Below are positions 1 through 9,527 of a DNA stretch of 64,000 nucleotides, in pieces. Under the pieces are notes generated by a model. It worked only from the letters and a program-made list of their open reading frames with translations. It made no database searches and was not told where the DNA came from. Origin of the DNA: Bacillota bacterium (GTDB lineage: Bacteria; Bacillota; Clostridia; Peptostreptococcales; Anaerovoracaceae); assembly GCA_017432345.1 (NCBI GenBank), contig JAFRJI010000046.1, positions 1 to 64,000 of the forward strand, in the 5' to 3' direction. A program made the translations under genes and the position numbers. Position 1 is the first letter of the stretch. Each line of letters starts with the position of its first letter.

Positions 1-342
1 GAAAAAGGCCAGGCTCATATTCAGGCTACCTTTAACAATACATTAGTTACCCTGACTGATATGTCAGGAAATGCGCTTTCATGGTCCAGCGCTGGATCCC
101 TCGGATTCAGAGGATCAAGAAAGTCCACACCGTTTGCTGCACAGTCCGCTGCAGAAGAAGCTGCAAAGGGCGCTATGGAGCACGGTCTGAAAACCGTTGA
201 AGTTTACGTTAAGGGTCCAGGATCCGGCAGAGAAGCAGCGATCAGAGCACTGCAGACAGCAGGTCTCGAGATCACAATGATCAAGGATATCACACCGATT
301 CCGCATAACGGATGCAGACCTCCGAAGCGTAGAAGAGTCTGA
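1..342 (+). CDS. rpsK: 30S ribosomal protein S11, 5' end outside window
   Basis: This is the C-terminal part of ribosomal protein S11 of the small-subunit platform. The reading frame is open from base 1 ([14 protein letters not shown]...), so the start lies upstream of the window. The S11 hallmarks visible are [10 protein letters not shown], the [14 protein letters not shown] stretch, GPGSGREAA and the C-terminal [17 protein letters not shown] tail. It is followed 20 bases later by rpsD with its own strong ribosome binding site, the usual alpha-operon order S11-S4-RpoA-L17. Nothing unusual is seen apart from the truncation by the window edge. Confidence 0.98.
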   Translation, partial: EKGQAHIQATFNNTLVTLTDMSGNALSWSSAGSLGFRGSRKSTPFAAQSAAEEAAKGAMEHGLKTVEVYVKGPGSGREAAIRALQTAGLEITMIKDITPIPHNGCRPPKRRRV

Positions 343-362
343 GAGAAGGGAGGATACATAAT

Positions 363-983
363 ATGGCAAGATATACTGATTCTAACTGCAGATTATGCAG
401 AAGAGAAGGCACCAAGCTGTTCCTGAAGGGCGACCGATGCTACAGCACAAAGTGTGCAATGGAAAAAAGAAGTTATGCTCCCGGACAGCATGGACAGGGA
501 AGATCCAAAGCTTCAGACTATGCTCTTCAGCTTCGTGAAAAGCAGAAGACAAAGAGATTCTACGGATTGCAGGAAGCGCAGTTCAGAAACCTCTTTGAGA
601 AGGCTGACAGAAAGCAGGGCATCACTGGTGAAAACCTGCTGATCCTCCTTGAGACGAGACTTGACAACGTTGTATTCAGACTTGGATTCGCTTCCTCCAG
701 AAAAGAAGCGAGACAGCTCGTCAGCCACGGTCACTTCACCGTAAACGGCAAGAAGGTAAACATCCCTTCCTACACAGTGAAGCCGGGCGATGTCATCAAG
801 GTAAAAGAAAAGAGCACCAACTCACCAAAGTTCAAGGAAGTTAAGGAAATGACGATTACCGTTCCTGAATGGGTTACGGTAGATGTAGAGAAGCTTGAAG
901 GAAAGATCCTTTCCGTTCCTACAAGAGAACAGATCGATACTCCAGTAGCAGAACACCTTATCGTAGAACTGTACTCCAAGTAA
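363..983 (+). CDS. rpsD: 30S ribosomal protein S4, zinc-binding form
   Basis: S4 is a primary 16S rRNA-binding protein and nucleates assembly of the small subunit body. The 206-aa length fits the family. The N-terminal region has four cysteines at residues 9, 12, 26 and 31 (CX2C-X13-CX4C), the arrangement of the zinc-containing (C+) S4 form; many organisms also have a cysteine-free paralogue, not seen here. The S4 RNA-binding domain follows around residues 95-160 ([33 protein letters not shown]). The start is set by GGGAGG about 8 bases upstream. S4 often represses alpha-operon translation; no leader structure for this is visible inside the window. Confidence 0.98.
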   Translation: MARYTDSNCRLCRREGTKLFLKGDRCYSTKCAMEKRSYAPGQHGQGRSKASDYALQLREKQKTKRFYGLQEAQFRNLFEKADRKQGITGENLLILLETRLDNVVFRLGFASSRKEARQLVSHGHFTVNGKKVNIPSYTVKPGDVIKVKEKSTNSPKFKEVKEMTITVPEWVTVDVEKLEGKILSVPTREQIDTPVAEHLIVELYSK

Positions 984-1025
984 TCAGTAAGAGTTACTGT
1001 TTTGGAGAGAAAAGGAGGGTTTTGA

Positions 1026-1973
1026 GTGATAGAAATCGAAAAACCAACAATCGAATGTGTATATTCAAACGACAATCCGAATTACGGAATGTTTGTAGTA
1101 GAGCCTCTTGAAAGAGGATATGGAACCACTCTCGGAAACAGTCTGAGAAGGATCCTTTTGAGCTCACTTCCAGGCGTTGCGGTAACGTCCGTCAAGATCG
1201 ATGGAATTTTGCATGAATTCTCGACGATCCCTGGCGTTAAGGAAGACGTTACGGAAATCATCCTGAACCTGAAGAAGCTGGCTATCAAGATGAATAACGA
1301 GAACGAAAAGCGCGTCCTGATCAACGCGATCGGCCCGAAAGAAGTCACGGCATCCGACATCCTGATCGATTCCGATGTTGAGATCTTCAATCCGGAGCTG
1401 CACATCGCGACGCTGGACGAGAACGCGACGCTCGTTATGGAAATCAACCTTGCCAGAGGCAGAGGTTATGTCCCTGCGGAAATGAACAAGGATGAGTCCA
1501 CGCCGATCTCCGTGATCCCGACCGACTCCATCTATACGCCGGTCAGACAGTGCAACTTCACGGTAGAGAATACCCGTGTTGGACAGGTCACGGACTTTGA
1601 CAAACTGATTCTCGAGATCTGGACAGACGGATCGATCACACCGAGCGAAGGCGTTTCCATCGGCGCAAAGATCATGCAGGAGCACCTGAATCTCTTCGTC
1701 GAACTGAATGATTCCGCGGAAGGTATGGAGATCATGGTCGAGAAGGAAGAGAACCAGAAAGAAAAAGCGCTCGAGATGACCATCGAGGAACTGGAACTTT
1801 CCGTACGTTCCTTCAACTGTCTGAAGAGAGCTTCGATCAACACGGTCGAAGAGCTGACCCACAAGACGGAAGAAGACATGATGAAAGTCCGGAACCTTGG
1901 CAAGAAGTCTTTGGACGAAGTCAAGAACAAACTGGAAGAACTGGGACTCAGCCTTAAGCAGAGTGACGAGTAG
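1026..1973 (+). CDS. rpoA: DNA-directed RNA polymerase subunit alpha
   Basis: This is the alpha subunit of RNA polymerase, which dimerises to start enzyme assembly and contacts promoter UP elements and activators through its C-terminal domain. At 315 aa it is full length. The N-terminal domain has the [20 protein letters not shown] signature (residues ~31-50). The alpha-CTD near residues 245-310 has the helix-hairpin-helix pair [23 protein letters not shown] and [12 protein letters not shown]. The start codon is GTG at 1026, chosen because AAAGGAGGG lies 6-7 bases upstream and the translation matches the family N-terminus (MIEIEKP). It lies between rpsD and rplQ in the conserved order. Confidence 0.98.
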   Translation: MIEIEKPTIECVYSNDNPNYGMFVVEPLERGYGTTLGNSLRRILLSSLPGVAVTSVKIDGILHEFSTIPGVKEDVTEIILNLKKLAIKMNNENEKRVLINAIGPKEVTASDILIDSDVEIFNPELHIATLDENATLVMEINLARGRGYVPAEMNKDESTPISVIPTDSIYTPVRQCNFTVENTRVGQVTDFDKLILEIWTDGSITPSEGVSIGAKIMQEHLNLFVELNDSAEGMEIMVEKEENQKEKALEMTIEELELSVRSFNCLKRASINTVEELTHKTEEDMMKVRNLGKKSLDEVKNKLEELGLSLKQSDE

Positions 1974-1998
1974 AAACAATTAACAGGAGGAAGCAGAA

Positions 1999-2340
1999 AT
2001 GCCAGGATATAGAAAATTAGGCAGAGATTCAGCTCATAGAAAAGCGATGCTGAGAAATCTGGTGACCGACCTTCTCAGAGAAGGCAGAATCCAGACGACC
2101 GAGCATAGAGCTAAGGAAGCCAGAAGACAGGCAGAAAAGATGATCACCCTCGGAAAGCGCGGTGACCTTCACGCCAGAAGACAGGCTTTGGCATACATCT
2201 ATGACGAATCCGTAGTAACAAAATTATTTGAAGATATCGCACCGAAGTATGCGGACAGACAGGGCGGATACACCAGAATCCTCAAGCTCGGTCCTCGTCA
2301 GGGGGACGGCGCAGAGGTCGTATTCCTCGAGCTGGTATAA
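1999..2340 (+). CDS. rplQ: 50S ribosomal protein L17
   Basis: L17 is a large-subunit protein near the exit tunnel. The 113-aa product starts [21 protein letters not shown], the near-universal bacterial L17 N-terminus, and continues with the [20 protein letters not shown] helix. It is the last gene of the alpha operon here. ACAGGAGGA precedes the ATG by about 8 bases, and a G+C-rich hairpin with a T run follows the stop codon. Confidence 0.98.
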   Translation: MPGYRKLGRDSAHRKAMLRNLVTDLLREGRIQTTEHRAKEARRQAEKMITLGKRGDLHARRQALAYIYDESVVTKLFEDIAPKYADRQGGYTRILKLGPRQGDGAEVVFLELV

Positions 2341-2365
2341 ATCGGTACAAGCGAAATCAAACAAA

Positions 2366-2406
2366 GAGGCCGCTGCCCGGGATCACCCGGCGCAACGGCC
2401 TTTTTA
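2366..2406. terminator. Intrinsic terminator of the ribosomal operon, probably bidirectional
   Basis: GGCCG at 2368-2372 pairs with CGGCC at 2396-2400, with an inner CCGG/CCGG pairing, and a run of five T follows. It separates the plus-strand rplQ from the converging minus-strand HD-domain gene, whose stop codon lies 10 bases away. The opposite strand has a TCTTTGTTT tail, so it may also stop minus-strand transcripts. Confidence 0.85.
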
Positions 2407-2415
2407 TTGCCTTAC

Positions 2416-2988
2416 TTATTCTTCCGTCGTGCCCGCGAGCCCGATCTCTTCCGCGTGCGGACGCATCCCGTCGATGCAGATCCCCGCGACCTCCGACAGC
2501 TCCATGCCCAGCATCTCGCAGCCGTCCAAAATCACCTGGCGGTTGCATTTCGCCGCGAACTTCTTGTCCTTGAACTTCTTCATGAAGCTCTTGACCTTCA
2601 GGTCCGTGATCCCGTTCGGCCGCATCCGCGCGCAAGCCTGAATGATCCCGGTCAGCTCATCGACCGTGAACAGGCTCTTCTCCAGATCGGTCTCCGGCTT
2701 CACATCCGTGCAAAGCCCATAGCCATGGCTCATGATGGCGCGCACATCTTCTTCATCCACGCCCAGCGCCAACAACTCGTCCTGCGTATGCTGCAGGTGC
2801 TCTTCCGGATATTTCTCGTAGTCAAAATCATGCAGATACCCGACACCCATCCAGTGATCCGGATCCGCCCCAAAATGCTTCGCCATGCCTTCCATGGCAT
2901 AGCACACGTTCAGCGAGTGGATGATCAGATGCTCTTTCGTGACTGCATCCTTGTTCAGTTCCTTCGCTTTCCCCAGTGTCAATTTCAT
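2416..2988 (-). CDS. HD-domain hydrolase
   Basis: This is a 190-aa metal-dependent phosphohydrolase-type protein. The HD signature is visible: a leading His in the KEHLIIHSLNVCYAME helix, then GYLHDFDYEKYPEEH with the paired His-Asp, and MSHGYG as a later His. Such small stand-alone HD proteins are widespread in Clostridia; the substrate is generally unknown and cannot be told here. AAAGGA precedes the ATG. It lies 35 bases downstream of the serine hydrolase gene on the same strand and is probably co-transcribed with it. Confidence 0.85.
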   Translation of the reverse strand: MKLTLGKAKELNKDAVTKEHLIIHSLNVCYAMEGMAKHFGADPDHWMGVGYLHDFDYEKYPEEHLQHTQDELLALGVDEEDVRAIMSHGYGLCTDVKPETDLEKSLFTVDELTGIIQACARMRPNGITDLKVKSFMKKFKDKKFAAKCNRQVILDGCEMLGMELSEVAGICIDGMRPHAEEIGLAGTTEE

Positions 2989-3023
2989 ATCGATTCCTTT
3001 CTTCTATCTCTTTCCGTTTTATT

Positions 3024-4214
3024 CTAAATTGCTGAAACAATGGTAGTGAACAATTTCTTATTGATCCTCTTGACCGGTGCGTCCGACAGGTTCGAAAGCA
3101 CAACAGTCACCATATCCAGTTCCGGACAGATCCAAAAACTCGAACGGAATCCATCGTCGGAACCTTCGTGGCCATAGAGCGTGAACTCATGAGAATTCGA
3201 AGCCGCATCCGTCACCTTCTGTTTCCGGATGAACCAGCCGATGCCGATTTTTTCGCCGTTGTTCGGAACCGTCGCGTACGGTTGCCAGATCGTTTTATAT
3301 AGATTCGCATCTGCAAAGATCCCGCGCTGCGTTTTCGAAGGGCTATCTTCCGTCATAGGGCGATTCCCGACATCCACACCCCGCGAACCGTTCAGGTGCA
3401 CACGGCCCCATTTCAGTAAATCCGCCACGCTGGCGGTCAGCGTCGAGCTCGGTGCATGCTCCCGATTGTACGGGTAATACTGCACGCGCGTGATCGAGCG
3501 GTCCGCATCACGCCGATGCGGAACTGCCAGGGAAGGGACGGATACCCATTCGGTCGTATCCGACTTCCATCCATCCCGCTCAAACGTCTTCATCGTCGAA
3601 ACGTTCATGCCGGCCGGCTCCATACAATATCGGGCGACGACGTCCTCATATGACAGCCGCCCGTGTGCCGCACTAGCCGCCGCACCGCCCGGCATTCGTT
3701 CCGAATATACGGATGCGATGTGGCCGAGGATCTCGAAGGCCATGTTGCTGTAGCGGAATTCCGTGCCCGGATCCCAGAGCATCGGCTGCAGGCAGACCTC
3801 ATCGGAATACACGTAATTCTCAAGGGCGTCTTCCCCAAACAAAGGCGTATCCCAGTGATATCCATAGCAGTCGCCAATGCCGGAAGTGTGGGTCAGCATG
3901 TGCCGCAGCCGGATGGATTCGCACCGGTTGTCAGCGATATGCAAATCCGGCAGCAGATCAACTAAACGGTCGTCCAGATCCAGCACGCCGGCTTCCACCA
4001 GCCGCATGATCGCGGACGATGTGAAGAGCTTTGAAACCGAGGCGCAGTGGAAGATATCATCCTCCCGCAAAGCCACGCGCTCTACGTAATCCGCATACCC
4101 ACGCACGCCAACAAGACTCGTTCCGCTGCAGTAAACTCCAACGGCCAGTCCCGGCAAATCGTTATATTCAAACGTCTCATCCAAAAATGAGCCCAGTCTT
4201 TCTTCTAAGTTCAT
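3024..4214 (-). CDS. Serine hydrolase of the class C beta-lactamase fold
   Basis: This 396-aa protein has the three active-site elements of the beta-lactamase/DD-peptidase/esterase superfamily. These are SVSK (Ser59 and Lys62) within HCASVSKLFTSSA, YSN in EFRYSNMAFEILG, and a HEG triad-like element in YGHEGSDDGF. No signal peptide or membrane anchor is seen, so it is probably cytoplasmic, and an esterase or peptidase role is more likely than drug resistance (inference). The start at 4214 is preferred over an upstream in-frame ATG because it follows the stop codon of the previous gene by one base, suggesting translational coupling. Cysteines flank the active site (C57). Confidence 0.85.
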   Translation of the reverse strand: MNLEERLGSFLDETFEYNDLPGLAVGVYCSGTSLVGVRGYADYVERVALREDDIFHCASVSKLFTSSAIMRLVEAGVLDLDDRLVDLLPDLHIADNRCESIRLRHMLTHTSGIGDCYGYHWDTPLFGEDALENYVYSDEVCLQPMLWDPGTEFRYSNMAFEILGHIASVYSERMPGGAAASAAHGRLSYEDVVARYCMEPAGMNVSTMKTFERDGWKSDTTEWVSVPSLAVPHRRDADRSITRVQYYPYNREHAPSSTLTASVADLLKWGRVHLNGSRGVDVGNRPMTEDSPSKTQRGIFADANLYKTIWQPYATVPNNGEKIGIGWFIRKQKVTDAASNSHEFTLYGHEGSDDGFRSSFWICPELDMVTVVLSNLSDAPVKRINKKLFTTIVSAI

Positions 4215-4215
4215 A

Positions 4216-5523
4216 TTATTCGATTCCCAAATAATCCAGGAAGTCCTCGAAGTCTTCAAAGTCGCTCCGAATAAATTCGAACAGGAGCGGATCTTTGAAC
4301 TCAAACCGGTTGGTCATCATCAGATACGGCGCCATCGAACTGGCCGCGATCGTGGCCTCTAAGCGTTTTGCATCTTCGTCACTGTAGGCAGCGATGATGA
4401 GCTGCCCGAAATCGGTGAGGTAGTAGACGCCCTGCACATCGTTGCTGAGCATGAAGACGCGGTCATTGACGTGGTCGTTGTTCTGCTTGAACGACATGAA
4501 CAGGCGGCCGTTCTGGTGCCGCGACATGATGGTCCGGAAACTGATCGTGAACTCCCCGAGGTTGCGGTCGATCTCCTCGTCGCTCAGCAGCACCTCATAC
4601 ACCGTGCAAAATTCCGGCTTCGCGAGCATCATGGCTGCTTCCGCCGGACTGACATGGAAGCCGCTGCAGTGTTCGAAGCCGATGACGATGAGGTCGCGGA
4701 CGACGACTTTGGAGATGATCACATCGTAGTTGCCGTTCATTTCAATCAGCGATTCGCAGAGATAGGCCACGCCGCCGTCGCGGTAGAGCTTCTCCACATC
4801 GATGACGTTTTTGCAGAAGGTCGCCTTGACGTAATCGTCGTAGAGATCCAGCGCGAAATCATCGATCAGCGGTCCGCCCCGCTGGATGCTCGGATCTATG
4901 TTGCCCTCATCTATATCTGACCCGTATCCATCCGGATCGCTTGCATCCTCCGGTGCAGCCGGTGGCCCTGCCGGCGCCAGGAACCGCGCGCCCTCGTAAT
5001 CGCGGCCGAAGCAGCGCATGAGAAAGTAATTGACGAGCTGGTAATCCGTTCTGATCGCATCGCAGATATGGGCCATGAGCGTTTGCTCTTCGTCCGCGTC
5101 AAGCACCGTTTCCGGCTCGAACATGAAATCGTATTCGTACCCTTTGTCCGGAAACGGCAGGCCGTGTTTCTCATTGAAGCGTTTGTATTTGCACATCAAA
5201 GCCCGGAGCTGCCGTTCGGTCAGTTCCTTTTTTTCTGCGCCGAGTCCGCCGATGAGCGCCTGCTCGGCAGCTTCGATGGCCATATAATTGTTGCCCCAGA
5301 TGCTTTTGTAGGTTTCGAGACCGGCTTCTTCACAGTCGATGTAGAAGAACTGGTGCAGATCGCCGGAATCGGATGGGGAAACGGAAACGTACCAACGCGC
5401 GTATACGGCAAGGACACCCATAAGACGGGTGTTCGTTACATAAGCCGAAATGAAGTGCTTCGGCGACTCCTTGATGGTGGAGGGCAGACCTCCCTGAATC
5501 ACTGTAAATGTAGGCTTTGACAT
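4216..5523 (-). CDS. Uncharacterised 435-aa cytoplasmic protein
   Basis: I do not recognise a family. The protein starts MSKPTFTVIQGG, is acidic and soluble-looking, with no signal peptide or membrane helix. It has a proline/aspartate-rich, probably disordered stretch near residues 195-225 (LAPAGPPAAPEDASDPDGYG) between two folded halves. Its C-terminus is phenylalanine/aspartate rich (EFIRSDFEDFEDFLDYLG). The ATG at 5523 is chosen because a good promoter lies directly upstream (TATACT only 7 bases before the ATG) and no Shine-Dalgarno sequence is present, so the mRNA may be leaderless. An upstream in-frame ATG at 5577 would lie beyond this promoter. The serine hydrolase gene follows after one base. 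Confidence 0.75.
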   Translation of the reverse strand: MSKPTFTVIQGGLPSTIKESPKHFISAYVTNTRLMGVLAVYARWYVSVSPSDSGDLHQFFYIDCEEAGLETYKSIWGNNYMAIEAAEQALIGGLGAEKKELTERQLRALMCKYKRFNEKHGLPFPDKGYEYDFMFEPETVLDADEEQTLMAHICDAIRTDYQLVNYFLMRCFGRDYEGARFLAPAGPPAAPEDASDPDGYGSDIDEGNIDPSIQRGGPLIDDFALDLYDDYVKATFCKNVIDVEKLYRDGGVAYLCESLIEMNGNYDVIISKVVVRDLIVIGFEHCSGFHVSPAEAAMMLAKPEFCTVYEVLLSDEEIDRNLGEFTISFRTIMSRHQNGRLFMSFKQNNDHVNDRVFMLSNDVQGVYYLTDFGQLIIAAYSDEDAKRLEATIAASSMAPYLMMTNRFEFKDPLLFEFIRSDFEDFEDFLDYLGIE

Positions 5524-5530
5524 ATATAAA

Positions 5531-5558
5531 AGTATACATGATTTGCGTGAAATTACAA
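5531..5558 (-). promoter_or_regulatory. Promoter abutting a start codon (possible leaderless transcript)
   Basis: Read on the minus strand, TTGTAA (5558-5553) and TATACT (5536-5531) are separated by 16 bases. The -10 box ends 7 bases before the ATG at 5523, so transcription would begin at or within a base or two of the start codon. It diverges from the metK promoter, whose -35 box starts 10 bases beyond this one. Confidence 0.7.
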
Positions 5559-5567
5559 GCTGCGGTG

Positions 5568-5596
5568 TTGAACTCAAATCGGCTCTGCGATATAAT
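5568..5596 (+). promoter_or_regulatory. metK promoter
   Basis: TTGAAC at 5568-5573 and a perfect TATAAT at 5591-5596 are spaced by 17 bases. The predicted start is near 5603, giving a leader of about 30 bases that ends in AGGAGGAG. The leader is too short for a SAM riboswitch. Confidence 0.85.
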
Positions 5597-5631
5597 TAAT
5601 GCGGTATGGACATTTTTCTAGGAGGAGACAA

Positions 5632-6786
5632 ATGAAGAGATTATTTACATCAGAATCCGTTACTGAGGGGCACCCGGACAAGATCTGCGACCAGATTTCT
5701 GACGCGATCGTAGACGCGATCCTGGAGAAGGATCCGATGGGCAGAGTCGCTGCCGAGACGACCGTGAACACCGGCTACGCAATGGTCATGGGTGAGATCA
5801 CAACGGAGTGTTATGTCGATATTCCGAAACTGGCCAGAGAGGTCATTTGCAATATAGGGTACAACCGGGCAAAGTTCGGTTTTGACGGAACGACATGCGC
5901 GATCATGACAGCCATCGATGAGCAGTCGCCGGACATCGCGCAGGGCGTCAATGAGGAAACGAATGCGACCCACGAGATCGGTGCGGGCGATCAGGGACTC
6001 ATGTTCGGGTATGCCTGCAACGAAACGCCGGAACTGATGCCGATGCCGATCGCACTGGCGCACAAGCTGGCGCGGCGCCTGGCGGAAGTCCGCAAGAACG
6101 GCACGCTTCCGTATCTGAGACCGGACGGCAAGACGCAGGTCACCGTCGAGTACGATGACGACGTCGTCAAGCGCGTCGATACGGTTCTGATCTCGACCCA
6201 GCACGATCCGACCGTCGAAACGGAACAGATCAAAGCCGACCTGCTCAAGCACGTCATCCGGCCGGTCATCGGCGATGCGCTGCTGGATGATGATACAAAA
6301 TACTTCGTCAATCCGACGGGACGTTTCGTCATCGGCGGACCGCAGGGCGACTCCGGGCTGACCGGGCGAAAAATCATCGTCGACACGTACGGCGGCTACG
6401 CGCACCACGGCGGCGGCGCGTTCAGCGGCAAAGACCCGACAAAGGTCGACCGTTCCGCTACCTACGCAGCCAGATGGGTCGCAAAGAACCTGGTGGCCGC
6501 TGGCCTGGCGGACAAGGCGGAAGTGCAGGTCGCGTACGCGATCGGCGTTGCCAAGCCGGTATCCATCATGGTCAATTCCTTCGGGACCGGTAAAGTCGAC
6601 GACGAAAGATTGGCAGAGATCGTCCAGAAGCATTTTGATCTGCGGCCGGCAGCCATCATCCACGATCTGGACCTCAGAAGACCGATCTACAAGCAAGTGG
6701 CGGCGTACGGCCACTTCGGCAGAACCGACCTGGACCTGCCGTGGGAGCGGTTGGACAAAGTCGAAGAGCTGAAGGCAGAGTTATAA
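5632..6786 (+). CDS. metK: S-adenosylmethionine synthetase
   Basis: It makes S-adenosylmethionine from ATP and methionine. The 384-aa product has the family N-terminus ([20 protein letters not shown]), the [12 protein letters not shown] methionine-site motif and the [18 protein letters not shown]-loop-like motif. The start at 5632 is placed by AGGAGGAG 5-10 bases upstream; an earlier in-frame ATG (5599) lies before that site and would add residues not found in the family. The aspartate kinase gene follows 46 bases later, so both genes may serve methionine/SAM supply (inference). Confidence 0.97.
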   Translation: MKRLFTSESVTEGHPDKICDQISDAIVDAILEKDPMGRVAAETTVNTGYAMVMGEITTECYVDIPKLAREVICNIGYNRAKFGFDGTTCAIMTAIDEQSPDIAQGVNEETNATHEIGAGDQGLMFGYACNETPELMPMPIALAHKLARRLAEVRKNGTLPYLRPDGKTQVTVEYDDDVVKRVDTVLISTQHDPTVETEQIKADLLKHVIRPVIGDALLDDDTKYFVNPTGRFVIGGPQGDSGLTGRKIIVDTYGGYAHHGGGAFSGKDPTKVDRSATYAARWVAKNLVAAGLADKAEVQVAYAIGVAKPVSIMVNSFGTGKVDDERLAEIVQKHFDLRPAAIIHDLDLRRPIYKQVAAYGHFGRTDLDLPWERLDKVEELKAEL

Positions 6787-6832
6787 AACAGAAGCAATAG
6801 AAACAGAAATCTAACAGGAGTTTTTAATAAGA

Positions 6833-8143
6833 ATGAAAGTAGCAAAGTTTGGAGGATCTTCAGTCGCGGATGCGCTGCAGATCGAAAAAATAAGGAATAT
6901 CATACAGGGCGACCCGGACATCCGGTACGTTGTCGTTTCCGCGCCGGGAAAAAGATTTGCGGATGACAGCAAGGTCACCGATCTCCTTTACCTTTGCAAA
7001 ACTCACATCGAGCACAAGATCCCGTATGAACAGATCTTTCAGGTGATCTACGACCGTTTCATGGCGGTGGAAGCGGATCTTGGCGTCGATGTCGACATTA
7101 AAAAAGAACTGAAGGAAATCAAGCAGGAAATCGAAGAAGGCGTTTCGGTCGACTACATCGCCAGCCGGGGCGAGTACCTGAACGCGAAGATCGTCGCCGC
7201 ATACCTGGGCTATGATTTTGTCGATGCGAAGGAACTCATCAAATTCAACGAGAAGGGTAAGCTCATGGACGATCTGACGAACGAGAAGATTTCCAAAGTG
7301 CTGAGTGAGCATGAGTATGCGGTCATTCCGGGCTTTTACGGGGAAAGACTGGGAGACGGGAAAGTTAAGACGTTTACTCGCGGCGGATCCGACATCACGG
7401 GCGCTCTGATCGCCAGAGCGACCAATGCAGAGGTCTATGAAAACTGGACCGATGTCTCGGGCTTTTTGATGGCCGACCCGCGGATCGTCAAGAATCCGAA
7501 ACCGATCAAGTCGATTTCCTATATAGAGCTGCGGGAGCTGTCTTACATGGGCGCATCCGTCCTGCATGAGGACGCGATCTTCCCGGCCAAGATCGCAGGG
7601 ATCCCTATCAACATCCGCAATACGAACAGCCCGGAAGATTCCGGAACGATGATCACGGCCCATCCGAAAGCCAGTGAGAACCAGGTCATTTCCGGAGTCG
7701 CCGGCCGCAAGAACTTTACGGTCATCGGCATCTACAAGAATCACCTGGCCAACGAGAAGGGCTTCATCCGGAGACTGGCGGGCATCATCGAAGACCACGA
7801 TATGACCATCGAGCACCTGCCGACCGGTATCGACACCATGTCCGTCGTTATCGACAACAAGAACCTCAACGGCAAACTCGACGAGCTGGTCGAGGAATTC
7901 GAGCGGCAGCTCAAACCGGACAGCCTGGACGTCGTCGAAGACATGGCGCTGATCGCTACCGTCGGAGCGGGCATGGCATCCCGAAAGGGTACTTCTGCAA
8001 AACTCTTTGCCGCCCTCGCGGACATCGGCGTCAACATCCGTATGATCGACCAGGGCTCGAGCGAAATGAACATCATCGTCGGCGTAGAGAACAAAGACTT
8101 TGAGAGATCGGTCAAAGCGATTTACGAGGCCTTCGTCGAATAG
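6833..8143 (+). CDS. Aspartate kinase, monofunctional with ACT domains
   Basis: It phosphorylates aspartate, the committed step to lysine, threonine and methionine. The 436-aa protein starts MKVAKFGGSSVADA (the KFGGSS nucleotide-binding motif), has the FTRGGSDITGAL motif near residue 185, then two ACT regulatory domains in the last ~150 residues. These contain FTVIGIYKNHL and MALIATVGAGMASRKGTSAKLFAAL. ACT domains mean feedback control by an end-product amino acid; which one cannot be read from the sequence. No lysine riboswitch is seen, as only 46 bases separate it from metK. Confidence 0.95.
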   Translation: MKVAKFGGSSVADALQIEKIRNIIQGDPDIRYVVVSAPGKRFADDSKVTDLLYLCKTHIEHKIPYEQIFQVIYDRFMAVEADLGVDVDIKKELKEIKQEIEEGVSVDYIASRGEYLNAKIVAAYLGYDFVDAKELIKFNEKGKLMDDLTNEKISKVLSEHEYAVIPGFYGERLGDGKVKTFTRGGSDITGALIARATNAEVYENWTDVSGFLMADPRIVKNPKPIKSISYIELRELSYMGASVLHEDAIFPAKIAGIPINIRNTNSPEDSGTMITAHPKASENQVISGVAGRKNFTVIGIYKNHLANEKGFIRRLAGIIEDHDMTIEHLPTGIDTMSVVIDNKNLNGKLDELVEEFERQLKPDSLDVVEDMALIATVGAGMASRKGTSAKLFAALADIGVNIRMIDQGSSEMNIIVGVENKDFERSVKAIYEAFVE

Positions 8144-8175
8144 GCGGAGCGCGCTCGCTGCAACCAATAATAAGG

Positions 8176-8199
8176 CGCTCGCATTTGCGGGCGTTCTTT
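8176..8199 (+). terminator. Short hairpin terminator after aspartate kinase
   Basis: CGCTCGC (8176-8182), loop ATTT, GCGGGCG (8187-8193), then TTCTTT. The stem is seven pairs with one G-T and the T tract is interrupted, so termination may be partial and allow read-through into the CNNM gene. Confidence 0.6.
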
Positions 8200-8228
8200 A
8201 ACACCTTTAAGGAGGGATCCTTTTACAA

Positions 8229-9527
8229 ATGGACAGTTCCATAACCGGCGAGATCATCGCCATTATCATACTGATCATTTTCTCGGCGTACTTCAGCGCG
8301 ACGGAGACGGCGTTCACTTCCGTGAACCGGATCCGGATCAAGAACATGGCCAATGAAGGCAACAAGAAGGCCGAGAAAGTGCTGGCGCTTTCGGACAAGT
8401 ACGACAAGCTTCTGACGACGATCCTCGTGGGCAACAACATCGTGAACATTACGATGACCGCCATCGCGACCGTCATGTTCGTTTCCATATATAAGGAATA
8501 CGGCGCCACCATCGCGACCATCGTGATCACGGTCCTGGTCCTCGTGTTCGGTGAGATCACGCCAAAGAACATTGCTAAGGAAAAGGCCGAGAGCTTCAGC
8601 ATGTGGTCAGCGCCGCTGATCAGCTTTTTCATGGTGATCCTGACGCCAATCAACGTAATCTTCACCGGATGGAAACATTTCATCGCGAAGCTGTTCAAAC
8701 TGAACGAAGAAGACACCATCACGGACGACGAGATCCTGACCATGGTTGAAGAAGCCGAGACCGGCGGCAGCCTCGATGAAGAGCGGAGCGAGCTCATCCA
8801 GAACGCCATCGAGTTTGACGAACTGACGGCGGAAGACGTCATGACGCCGCGTCCGGAAATGAAAGCCATCGACATCGACTGCACCAAGGAAGAACTGGCG
8901 GAGATCTTCGAGGAGACTGGGTTCTCCAGACTGCCGGTCTACGAAGAAGAAATCGATAAGATCATCGGGGTCATCAACCAGAAGGATTTCCACAATTACG
9001 TCGTGGGCAAGAACATGGAAATCGCAGACTTCGTAACGCCGGTCGTATTCGTGGCGGAAACCATGAAGATCTTTGACCTGCTCCGGAAGATGCAGCAGCT
9101 GAAGACGCACATGGCAATTGTCATCGATGAGTACGGCGGAACGTCGGGCCTCGTCACCATGGAGGACATCATCGAAGAACTGGTCGGCGAGATCTACGAC
9201 GAGCACGATGCCATCGTCAACAAGGAAATCATGCCGCTGCAGAACGGCAGCTACCGCGTCCAGTGCAGCGCCAACATCTCGAAGATCCTGGATTATCTGG
9301 AGATCGACGAGGATATACAGGAAGTCAACACGGTCAACGGATGGGTCTCCATGCAGCTCGACCGGCTGCCGAAAAAGGATGACCGCTTCGAGACCGTGAT
9401 CGATAACAAGCGGCTGAAAGTCCGCGTCACAAAGGCTGACGAACGTAAGGCCATCGAGATCAATCTGGTGGTCGAGGACATCAGCGAAGAAGAGGAAACA
9501 GAGAAAGGAAAGAGGGAAAGCGAATGA
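8229..9527 (+). CDS. CNNM/CorC-type transporter with CBS domains (hemolysin-family protein)
   Basis: This 432-aa membrane protein belongs to the HlyC/CorC family, related to CNNM magnesium transporters. It has an N-terminal CNNM domain of about four hydrophobic segments (residues ~8-155, with [13 protein letters not shown] and [15 protein letters not shown]). A CBS pair follows at ~200-330 ([43 protein letters not shown]), then a C-terminal CorC_HlyC domain at ~345-420. Magnesium export or divalent-cation handling is the best guess from the family; hemolysin is a historic name. AAGGAGGG sets the start. The stop overlaps the secA start (ATGA), so the two are coupled. Confidence 0.92.
   Translation: MDSSITGEIIAIIILIIFSAYFSATETAFTSVNRIRIKNMANEGNKKAEKVLALSDKYDKLLTTILVGNNIVNITMTAIATVMFVSIYKEYGATIATIVITVLVLVFGEITPKNIAKEKAESFSMWSAPLISFFMVILTPINVIFTGWKHFIAKLFKLNEEDTITDDEILTMVEEAETGGSLDEERSELIQNAIEFDELTAEDVMTPRPEMKAIDIDCTKEELAEIFEETGFSRLPVYEEEIDKIIGVINQKDFHNYVVGKNMEIADFVTPVVFVAETMKIFDLLRKMQQLKTHMAIVIDEYGGTSGLVTMEDIIEELVGEIYDEHDAIVNKEIMPLQNGSYRVQCSANISKILDYLEIDEDIQEVNTVNGWVSMQLDRLPKKDDRFETVIDNKRLKVRVTKADERKAIEINLVVEDISEEEETEKGKRESE

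Noticed and set aside
3024..4214. Antibiotic-resistance class C beta-lactamase
   Set aside because: SxxK, YxN and HxG motifs fit the fold, but there is no signal peptide and the sequence is closer to general serine hydrolases/esterases than to AmpC.
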